Source of the DNA: an uncultured Bacteroidales bacterium
GTDB taxonomy: Bacteria > Bacteroidota > Bacteroidia > Bacteroidales > UBA932
Direction: 5' to 3'
DNA length: 7,323 nucleotides
NCBI GenBank assembly: GCA_937899055.1
Contig: CALBPX010000112.1
Location: 1-7,323 of the forward strand
The notes beneath the pieces were generated by a model. The model made no database searches. It had not been told where the DNA came from and saw only the letters and a list, made by a program, of their open reading frames with translations. A program made the translations under genes and the position numbers. Positions 1 through 5,263 of this stretch are shown here, one piece after another (position 1 is the stretch's first letter; each line of letters starts with the position of its first letter).

Positions 1-1
1 T

Positions 2-145
2 GCTTCTGCTTCTGCTTCTGCTTCTGCTCCTTCTTCTCCTTCTTCTCCTTCTTCTTCTTCTTCTTCTACTTCTACTTCTACTTCTACTTCTACTACTACT
101 ACTACTACTTCTTCTTCTTCTTCTTCTTCTTCTGCTACTACTACT
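2..145 (+). repeat. Coding trinucleotide microsatellite, 48 consecutive NCT codons
   Basis: From 2 to 145 every in-frame codon is TCT, ACT, GCT or CCT. The tract has nested blocks: alternating GCT/TCT (2-28), three CCT-TCT-TCT units (29-55), more TCT, four ACT-TCT pairs (68-91), six ACT (92-109), eight TCT (110-133), then GCT and three ACT. It encodes Ala-Ser, Pro-Ser-Ser, Thr-Ser, poly-Thr and poly-Ser inside the FAD-oxidase gene. The third base is T in all 48 codons although any base there would be synonymous, so protein-level selection alone does not explain it; slippage expansion does. Bases 27-67 are pure pyrimidine on this strand. The tract may extend past the left edge. Confidence 0.95.
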
Positions 146-2209
146 GCACATACTTTGCCGAACGGTTCTCTAGCGTACTGTTGCACAAGAGTTTATGGCA
201 GGGATATCAGCCGGGTATGGGATCTTCGTAAGGCTGGATTGGGAGTGCTCAGCGGCATGAAAGGCGATGCAAAGCCGGTGGGTGTCATTGAGGATACCGC
301 AGTCTCTCCAGAGCGTATGCCGGCCTATATTGCAGATTTCAAGCAGATGCTTTCCGGCCTCGGACTTTCATGCGTTTATTATGGGCACATAAGTACAGGA
401 GAACTTCATCTGAGGCCTGTACTCAACCTTAAAGACCCATCGGACAGGAAGAAGTTCCGGCAAGTGGCCCGTGAGACTGCGCTTCTGGTTCGCAAACACA
501 AGGGCAGCCTTTCCGGCGAGCATGGCGACGGACGGCTCCGCGGGGAGTTCATTCTGCTGATGTATGGGGCCGAGGTTTACGGGCTCATGCGTTCCGTAAA
601 GCATACCTGGGATCCGTCCGGGGTTTTCAATGTGGGGAAAATTACCGATACTCCCCCGATGGATGAGTATCTGAGATTTGTCCTTGGCACTCAAGCCTGT
701 TCCACAGATTCTGATAATTTAAACTGTAATCATTCGGGCTCAACGTGTTCAAACCGCAAATCAGATTATATTCTGCCTGATAAGACTTACTTCACCTGGA
801 ACGGAGAGTTTAAACACGGAGAAAGCAGCCCGTACGCAATGCTTTGCAGCATAGAGCAATGCAACGGCGCCGGAGCTTGCCGCAAGTCTGCTCTGATGGG
901 CGGCACCATGTGCCCGGCTTTCAAGGTTGGCAATGACGAACTGTGGAGCACCCGTGCCCGAAGCAATGTGCTCCGCGAACTTCTCACATACGGATTTCCT
1001 TCTTCTGAGCATGATGAGCGGCAGCATTCAGCATCTAATGACAGCGGTTGCTCTTTCAGTAACATTGTCTGCAGTCCTGAGGTCTGGGAGATGCTCTCCA
1101 GCTGCCTTGCCTGCAAAGGCTGCCGCAGCGAGTGCCCTTCCAATGTGGATATGACGCGCCTTAGGGCCGAATTTTTGCAGCATCGCTGGAACGCCAAAGG
1201 TACTCCGCTGAATATCTGGATGATAGCCCGAATGGCTTGGTTTGAGAGGCTGGGCCGCCGCGTGCGTCCGCTGTACAATTTCTTTGCCGGTTGGAAGCCG
1301 TCTGCAAGCTTGATAAAACGGGTTGTGAAGTTTTCATCGCAGAGGAATATTCCAAAACTCAGCCGATGGTCTATGCGCACCCTTGTAGCCAGAGAGGTTA
1401 AGGCATTTGACCGCTGCCGGAAAACTCAGGAAGCCGGGGCTCATGGCCGTAAGGTCTTCCTTTTTGCCGACGAGTTTACCAACTGCCAGGAGGCGGAGTT
1501 GGGCCTCACATTTGCCCGCCTTCTGATGAGGCTTGGCTACAGGGTTGAAATTCCACGTCATGTAGAAAGCGGAAGAGCCGCAATATCAAAGGGTTGCCTG
1601 AAACTTGCCAAGAAGTTTGCCGTAAAGAACGTAAATCTTCTCAGCGATATCATTTCTGAGGATGCGCCTCTTGTGGGAATTGAGCCGAGCTGTATCCTGA
1701 GCTTCAGAGACGAGTATCCAGACCTTGTACCTCCCAATATGAGCGGCAGAGCAAAGGCTCTTGCCCGGAACTGCCTTCTGTACGACGAATTCATAGCCGG
1801 AGAAATTGCCCTTGGGCATATCAGAGCTGAGCAGTTTTCTAAGGCTGCCTGTCAGATTTATCTTCACGGGCATTGCCACCAGAAATCTCTCGTTGGACTG
1901 GGCAAGAGCGAGCAGATGCTGAAGAAACTTCTTCCTGATGCAACAATTCATACGATTCCGAGCGGATGTTGCGGCATGGCCGGAAGCTTCGGCTACGAAA
2001 AGGAGCATTACCAAACATCTTTGAAGATAGGGGAGATGGTGCTCTTTCCGGCTGTGCGCAAGGCAGTTGCAAAGTCCAAAGATGCGGGCGGCGGGCCCGA
2101 TGTCTATGTAGCAGCTCCAGGAACTTCCTGCCGCCAGCATATCCTCGACGGCACCGGCGTAAAAGCCCTCCATCCTATAGAAATTCTCTTCAGATTCCTC
2201 CTTACATAG
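2..2209 (+). CDS. FAD-linked oxidase / Fe-S oxidoreductase fusion (D-lactate or D-2-hydroxyglutarate dehydrogenase type), 5' partial
   Basis: The frame is open from the left edge to TAG at 2207-2209, giving 735 visible residues; relatives have roughly 950-1000, so the N-terminal FAD-binding domain lies outside. TTG at 155 is internal, not a start. Residues 1-48 are a Ser/Thr/Ala/Pro tract. The C-terminal FAD-oxidase domain follows (about 52-227) with WDLRKAGLG, GHISTGELHLRP (128-139) and SGEHGDGRLRGEF (171-183), whose His/Glu residues suit the metal-dependent 2-hydroxyacid site. Two 4Fe-4S motifs follow: C282/C287/C293/C304-Pro, then CxxCxxCxxxCP at 368-378. The C-terminal half is GlpC-like: a first CCG-type unit with ESGR (522-525) replacing CCGR, and an intact second unit with HGHCHQK, SGCCGMAGS and GTSCR. 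Such fusions oxidise a D-2-hydroxyacid and pass electrons through FAD and Fe-S clusters to the respiratory chain. The family is certain; the substrate cannot be read. Ser-rich loops at 698-769 and 998-1063 look longer than usual. Confidence 0.9.
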   Translation, partial: ASASASASAPSSPSSPSSSSSSTSTSTSTSTTTTTTSSSSSSSSATTTAHTLPNGSLAYCCTRVYGRDISRVWDLRKAGLGVLSGMKGDAKPVGVIEDTAVSPERMPAYIADFKQMLSGLGLSCVYYGHISTGELHLRPVLNLKDPSDRKKFRQVARETALLVRKHKGSLSGEHGDGRLRGEFILLMYGAEVYGLMRSVKHTWDPSGVFNVGKITDTPPMDEYLRFVLGTQACSTDSDNLNCNHSGSTCSNRKSDYILPDKTYFTWNGEFKHGESSPYAMLCSIEQCNGAGACRKSALMGGTMCPAFKVGNDELWSTRARSNVLRELLTYGFPSSEHDERQHSASNDSGCSFSNIVCSPEVWEMLSSCLACKGCRSECPSNVDMTRLRAEFLQHRWNAKGTPLNIWMIARMAWFERLGRRVRPLYNFFAGWKPSASLIKRVVKFSSQRNIPKLSRWSMRTLVAREVKAFDRCRKTQEAGAHGRKVFLFADEFTNCQEAELGLTFARLLMRLGYRVEIPRHVESGRAAISKGCLKLAKKFAVKNVNLLSDIISEDAPLVGIEPSCILSFRDEYPDLVPPNMSGRAKALARNCLLYDEFIAGEIALGHIRAEQFSKAACQIYLHGHCHQKSLVGLGKSEQMLKKLLPDATIHTIPSGCCGMAGSFGYEKEHYQTSLKIGEMVLFPAVRKAVAKSKDAGGGPDVYVAAPGTSCRQHILDGTGVKALHPIEILFRFLLT

Positions 2210-2242
2210 TTTCTTGGGCTTTCTTTTTGGCCTCAAATCCAT

Positions 2243-2250
2243 TATCTTTA
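2243..2250 (+). promoter_or_regulatory. Weak candidate -7 element for gpx
   Basis: TATCTTTA matches the Bacteroidota -7 consensus TAnnTTTG at all but the last base. A TTTC (2220-2223, compare TTTG at -33) lies 19 bases upstream. It would start transcription near 2256, about 50 bases before the gpx ATG. This is pattern matching only; short AT-rich matches are common, and gpx could instead be read from the oxidoreductase promoter. Confidence 0.2.
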
Positions 2251-2258
2251 CAATCGGC

Positions 2259-2275
2259 AAGGCCTCCTGGGCCTT
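2259..2275 (+). other. Perfect 6-bp inverted repeat between the oxidoreductase and gpx genes
   Basis: AAGGCC (2259-2264) and GGCCTT (2270-2275) can form a GC-rich hairpin with a 5-base loop, TCCTG. It lies 49 bases after the oxidoreductase stop and 30 bases before the gpx ATG. No T-run follows on either strand, so it is not a classical intrinsic terminator. It could attenuate read-through or protect an mRNA end, or it may be chance. Confidence 0.3.
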
Positions 2276-2305
2276 AATCGTTCAAAACAAGACATTGATT
2301 TTATT

Positions 2306-3055
2306 ATGGAACCTACAGAAAACAAAAGAATTACGTTCGACCGCAGAAGTCTCAACCGCCGCAAGGCCAAGAGCAAAAGGAACATAATCAGCCTGGCAGT
2401 GCTGCTTGCAGTGCTGGTAGGCATCATGGTCTATCTTTCAAAATTTGCTCAGTCACAGAAAGTTACAGATAATGCTATTGCTGAAAATACAATTACAGAC
2501 AACAATATGAAAAAAGTTACAGATTTTTCTCTCTACGGAAAGAATGGGGCTGAAATTAGCCTGAACGAGTACAAAGGCAAAGTCCTTTTGATAGTCAACA
2601 CCGCTACGGGCTGCGGGTTTACTCCTCAGTATGAGGAACTTGAAGCAATGTACGCAAAACTGCACGACAAGGGCTTCGAGATTCTGGACATTCCTTGCAA
2701 CCAGTTTGGAAACCAGACTCCGGGTACGGACGAGGAAATTACCGAATTCTGCCAGCTCAGGTTCGGAACAGACTTCCCTCAGTTCAAAAAGAGCGAAGTC
2801 AACGGCGAGAACGAGCTTCCGCTCTACACCTGGCTCAAGAGTCAGAAAGGCTTTGAGGGCTTTGATGCCGACAACAAACTCACTCCGGTTCTGGAGAAAA
2901 TGTTTGACGAAAGAATGCCGGGTTGGAGAGAAACCAACGACATTAAATGGAATTTTACCAAGTTCCTGATTAACCGTAACGGAGAAGTGGTGGCTCGGTT
3001 TGAGCCTACATGCTCCCTGGAAAAGGTTGAGGCAGCAGTAGTTGAATTGTTGTGA
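2306..3055 (+). CDS. Glutathione peroxidase family protein with N-terminal membrane anchor
   Basis: The 249-residue protein carries a complete GPx domain from about residue 69. The peroxidatic site is C103 in TGCGFTPQY. The other members of the catalytic tetrad are Q137 (PCNQFGNQ), W215 and N216 (WNFTKF). C149 in EFCQLRF aligns with the resolving Cys of E. coli BtuE, pointing to thioredoxin rather than glutathione as reductant. It should reduce hydrogen or lipid peroxides. Residues 1-25 are rich in Arg/Lys, 27-44 form one hydrophobic segment without a signal-peptidase II lipobox, and 45-68 are a polar linker. The positive-inside rule predicts a cytoplasmic N-terminus with the GPx domain in the periplasm. 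ATG at 2306 is the only start that includes the anchor; ATG at 2507 (M68, MKKVTDFSL) would give a normal-length soluble enzyme. Neither has a Shine-Dalgarno sequence. The TGA stop (3053-3055) lies within the opposing tRNA-Arg gene. Confidence 0.9.
   Translation: MEPTENKRITFDRRSLNRRKAKSKRNIISLAVLLAVLVGIMVYLSKFAQSQKVTDNAIAENTITDNNMKKVTDFSLYGKNGAEISLNEYKGKVLLIVNTATGCGFTPQYEELEAMYAKLHDKGFEILDIPCNQFGNQTPGTDEEITEFCQLRFGTDFPQFKKSEVNGENELPLYTWLKSQKGFEGFDADNKLTPVLEKMFDERMPGWRETNDIKWNFTKFLINRNGEVVARFEPTCSLEKVEAAVVELL
2459..2524 (+). repeat. In-frame short direct repeat in the gpx linker
   Basis: The 12-mer AAAGTTACAGAT occurs at 2459-2470 and 2513-2524, 54 bases (18 codons) apart and in frame, encoding KVTD twice. 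A third TTACAGA core lies at 2493-2499, also in frame. The repeat bridges the linker and the first residues of the GPx domain, so the linker may have grown by local duplication of the domain's 5' end. It may also be chance similarity in an AT-rich linker. Confidence 0.5.
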
Positions 3056-3126
3056 TTCGGTTGGGATTCGAACCCAAGACCCACAGCTTAGAAGGCTGTT
3101 GCTCTATCCAGCTGAGCTACCGAACC
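3053..3126 (-). tRNA. tRNA-Arg (anticodon UCU)
   Basis: The minus strand folds into a full 74-base cloverleaf. The acceptor stem is GGTTCGG with CCGAATC (one G-U pair at position 2-71). The D arm is GCTC-AGCTGGATA-GAGC, and the anticodon stem ACAGC/GCTGT closes the loop CTTCTAA. The variable loop is GGGTC, and the T arm is TTGGG-TTCGAAT-CCCAA. The discriminator base is A. The anticodon TCT (plus-strand 3090-3092) reads AGA and AGG codons. CCA is not encoded: the bases after the discriminator are CAA. The gene lies 60 bases downstream of the DUF368 gene on the same strand, and its last three bases overlap the convergent gpx stop codon. Confidence 0.97.
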
Positions 3127-3138
3127 AGTCCCTTTTAT

Positions 3139-3152
3139 GATGCTTTTGCATC
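3139..3152 (-). other. Small hairpin in the tRNA-Arg leader
   Basis: GATGC-AAAA-GCATC on the minus strand is a perfect 5-bp stem with a 4-base loop, ending 12 bases before the tRNA 5' end. It would lie in the pre-tRNA leader if transcription starts at the candidate promoter. It has no T-run on either strand, so it is not a standard terminator for the DUF368 gene or gpx. Confidence 0.3.
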
Positions 3153-3159
3153 GGGAGTG

Positions 3160-3190
3160 CAAATGTAGTAAAATTTCTTAATCTTCCTAA
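3160..3190 (-). promoter_or_regulatory. Candidate Bacteroidota-type promoter for tRNA-Arg
   Basis: On the minus strand, TACATTTG (3167-3160) is an exact match to the Bacteroidota -7 element TAnnTTTG. A partial -33 match, TTAG (consensus TTTG, 3190-3187), sits 19 bases upstream and overlaps the DUF368 stop codon. Predicted initiation near 3154 leaves a pre-tRNA leader of about 27 bases. Position and spacing support it; the -33 half is weak, and co-transcription with the upstream operon remains possible. Confidence 0.45.
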
Positions 3191-4113
3191 GCTGCCTCGT
3201 GTTTTTTCTGCTTGGTAGCCCAGGTTTCAAGGATAACTACCAGGGCAATTCCGGCTACTGCCATGATTATGGCGGTGGCTACTTGAGGATTCTGGCCGTA
3301 GAGGCTGGCGTAACCCGAAGGCATGATGGGCTGCGTAACGGCCTTGTCGCCTGAGCCTTGGAGTATCTGCTGCCAGGGCCATATCTTTACCAGAGAACCA
3401 ATCATGAAGCCTGTAAGCATGGCCATTGTCTGGCCGTACCATTTCTTGAGCAGCCATGCCAGAAAGTGTGAGAATGCCAGTATTCCGGCTATTGCACCGG
3501 CTCCATAGAGCAGCAGGCGTGGGATGTTGAGGGTGCTGATGCTGTTCATCAGGTCTTCGTACTTGACCATAAGAACCAGAAGGAAACTGCCGGATATTCC
3601 AGGAAGTATCATACCGCAGATGCTGGCCGCTCCGGCTATCAGCAGGAACCACCAAGTATCTGGAGTTTCGGCAGGGGAGGTCAGCGATACCCAAACGGCA
3701 AAGGCAATGCCAATGGCAAGGCTGATGACCGTTCCTATGTTCCAGGTCTTTACTTCCTTAATTACATACCAGCAGGATATGAGCACAAGGCCAAAGAAGA
3801 AGCCCCATGTGCCAATAGGTTGGAATTCCAGAAGATAGAGCATGAGCTTTGCCAGAGAAAAGGCACTTATGCCTATGCCGAGGACAACCCAGAACAGGAA
3901 GACTATGTCGGTTTCCTTTGCCCACTGGCGGAAGTTGCCCTTTAGCAGAAGCTTTGTAGTTCTGATATTGAAAGACTTGAGGCAGTTGATCAGCCTTTCA
4001 AATATGCCCGTAAGCAGGGCTATGGTGCCGCCGCTTACACCTGGGATAACGTTTGCGGCTCCTATGCCTATGCCCTTTAGAACCAGCAGTATGGCTTCTT
4101 TTATTTTATTCAT
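3187..4113 (-). CDS. DUF368 (PopT-type) polyprenyl-phosphate translocase, multi-pass membrane protein
   Basis: This 308-residue hydrophobic protein carries the DUF368 hallmark near the N-terminus, NVIPGVSGGTIALLTG (21-36). A second related motif is GMILPGISGSFLLVL (167-181). The segments 23-50 and 170-197 resemble each other along 28 residues, the internal two-fold repeat typical of such transporters. Roughly eight hydrophobic segments can be seen, with a short basic tail. DUF368 members (PopT) have been shown to act as undecaprenyl-phosphate translocases, returning the lipid carrier of cell-wall and surface-polymer synthesis across the inner membrane. The ATG at 4111-4113 overlaps the end of the TPR gene by 8 bases (ATGAATAA), indicating translational coupling; no Shine-Dalgarno sequence is visible. 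The family is clear; the substrate is by homology. No terminator follows its TAG stop. Confidence 0.9.
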   Translation of the reverse strand: MNKIKEAILLVLKGIGIGAANVIPGVSGGTIALLTGIFERLINCLKSFNIRTTKLLLKGNFRQWAKETDIVFLFWVVLGIGISAFSLAKLMLYLLEFQPIGTWGFFFGLVLISCWYVIKEVKTWNIGTVISLAIGIAFAVWVSLTSPAETPDTWWFLLIAGAASICGMILPGISGSFLLVLMVKYEDLMNSISTLNIPRLLLYGAGAIAGILAFSHFLAWLLKKWYGQTMAMLTGFMIGSLVKIWPWQQILQGSGDKAVTQPIMPSGYASLYGQNPQVATAIIMAVAGIALVVILETWATKQKKHEAA

Positions 4114-5242
4114 CTGTATTATCGGTCTTTAAATTTTCTTTGCCTGTGTGCGTTCCAATTTTGCTGCGTAGCTGCTTTTCTGCCTGAACATCTTTGAGCC
4201 CTGCTCTTGCGCCTTCGTGGTCTGGGCAGAAAATCAGGGCTTTGCGGTAGAGGATCTCGGCCTGGTTGAGGTCTCCTTTGAGGAAATATGCAAGGGCAAG
4301 GGCGGTAATTGAATCCGGATTGTCCTTTTCTATTTTGCAGCATTCCTCAAAGTTGTGCAGGGCCTGGTCGTACATGTTGCATTCTATGCACAGATGCCCA
4401 AGATTGAACAGTGCGCTTGTGTTCTGCGGATTCAGAGCAACGGCATAGTCATAGGCCTCATACGCCTTCCGGTAGAGGTTTTTCCTGACGTAGATCATGC
4501 CTATGTTATGCCATACAAAATCGTTGAAAGGGTCTATGTCCAGGCATTTCTGATATATTTCCAGAGCTTTTTCGTCGTTGCCAAGCTTTTCTGTGCAGAA
4601 CGCATAGTCAAAGTAGTAGGACGCCAGGTTCTCGCTCTTTTCCGTCTGGTTGTGCTTGCGGTTCCATGTGGCCGTAAGTTCCGCAGCCCTGTCCAGGTAG
4701 AACAGGGCCTCCTTGTAATCCTCAATATCTATGCAGTCCTGCGCCAGAGTGTGAACAGAATCGCACACTTCTTCCGGAGTGCTCTCTGCCTGTATTGCAA
4801 GGTTGTAATAGCGGCGGGCGTTGCCGAGGTCCTTCATTCCTATATATACTCGGCTGTAAGACAGGTATATATCCGCATTCGGAGGAAAGGAATCCTTGTA
4901 CTTGTCCAAAATCATGAGAGTCCGCCCAAACTCCCGGCCTACTATCAGAGAATCGCAGTACTTTACCAGCATCGCTGAGGAATATGGATAGGCCTCAAAC
5001 CCCATTTGAGAGGCCAGGCGGGCCATTGGATCGTTGAAAAGATCTATGTACCTATCTACAATGAATTCATATTCATCCTCTTCAAAATCAGTATTTTGAC
5101 TCAGCTGTGGCTTTTGCTCGGGCATAAAACGCCAGTCCGGCTCCTTGCTTTTGTTGTACAGGGAGTCGAACCTTTCAAACGCCGCCATGAGGCGCTCATT
5201 TTCTTCTCTTTCAAAATCTTGCTCCTGGCGTTCCTCTTCCAT
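4106..5242 (-). CDS. Tetratricopeptide repeat protein
   Basis: From ATG at 5240-5242 the protein has 378 residues. TTG at 5258-5260 would add six, but would lie almost directly after the clpB stop, so ATG is preferred. The N-terminal ~65 residues are highly charged (EEERQEQDFEREENER) and likely helical. Six TPR units follow in the C-terminal two thirds, at about 124-153, 161-190, 207-238, 241-272, 275-306 and 309-340. The middle ones are most canonical (FVWHNIGMIYVRKNLYRKAY, SALFNLGHLCIECNMYDQAL). The tail is polar and basic, then acidic. There is no signal peptide or membrane segment, so it is probably cytoplasmic. TPR arrays bind peptides or scaffold complexes; no enzyme motif is present and no specific function can be assigned. 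It starts 21 bases after clpB and overlaps the DUF368 start, so the three are probably co-transcribed. Confidence 0.88.
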   Translation of the reverse strand: MEEERQEQDFEREENERLMAAFERFDSLYNKSKEPDWRFMPEQKPQLSQNTDFEEDEYEFIVDRYIDLFNDPMARLASQMGFEAYPYSSAMLVKYCDSLIVGREFGRTLMILDKYKDSFPPNADIYLSYSRVYIGMKDLGNARRYYNLAIQAESTPEEVCDSVHTLAQDCIDIEDYKEALFYLDRAAELTATWNRKHNQTEKSENLASYYFDYAFCTEKLGNDEKALEIYQKCLDIDPFNDFVWHNIGMIYVRKNLYRKAYEAYDYAVALNPQNTSALFNLGHLCIECNMYDQALHNFEECCKIEKDNPDSITALALAYFLKGDLNQAEILYRKALIFCPDHEGARAGLKDVQAEKQLRSKIGTHTGKENLKTDNTDE

Positions 5243-5248
5243 AAGCTG

Positions 5249-5256
5249 CAAAAGTA
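5249..5256 (-). promoter_or_regulatory. Possible -7 element abutting the TPR gene start
   Basis: TACTTTTG on the minus strand fits TAnnTTTG exactly and ends 7 bases before the ATG at 5242. If active, transcription would begin at or within a few bases of the ATG, giving a nearly leaderless mRNA separate from clpB. No TTTG-like -33 element is found 19-21 bases upstream (that stretch reads through the clpB C-terminal codons), so this may be chance. Confidence 0.22.
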
Positions 5257-5263
5257 GCAAAAA

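Noticed and set aside
2..145. CRISPR array or tandem regulatory repeat at the left edge
   Set aside because: The repeats are trinucleotide codons without spacers, in frame with a conserved protein; this is a coding microsatellite.
155..157. TTG at 155 as the start of the FAD/Fe-S oxidoreductase
   Set aside because: The frame is open upstream to the window edge and the domain is cut mid-fold here; the FAD-binding half is needed. It is an internal Leu codon after the low-complexity tract.
1586..2260. 224-codon minus-strand open frame opposite the oxidoreductase
   Set aside because: It is antisense to strongly conserved GlpC-like sequence, resembles no family I know, and is explained by the codon bias of the real gene.
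2259..2275. Intrinsic terminator after the oxidoreductase gene
   Set aside because: The hairpin is sound, but no T-run follows on either strand, so it is kept only as an inverted repeat.
3053..3126. tRNA-Arg as an integration site for a mobile element
   Set aside because: No integrase gene and no second copy of the tRNA 3' end were seen in the window; the neighbours are housekeeping genes.
4355..4978. 207-codon plus-strand open frame opposite the TPR gene
   Set aside because: It is antisense to clear TPR repeats with no homology signal and no promoter or ribosome-binding context.
5258..5260. TTG start giving a 384-residue TPR protein
   Set aside because: It adds only MLLLQL, lies three bases from the clpB stop, and ATG six codons later is a better start.
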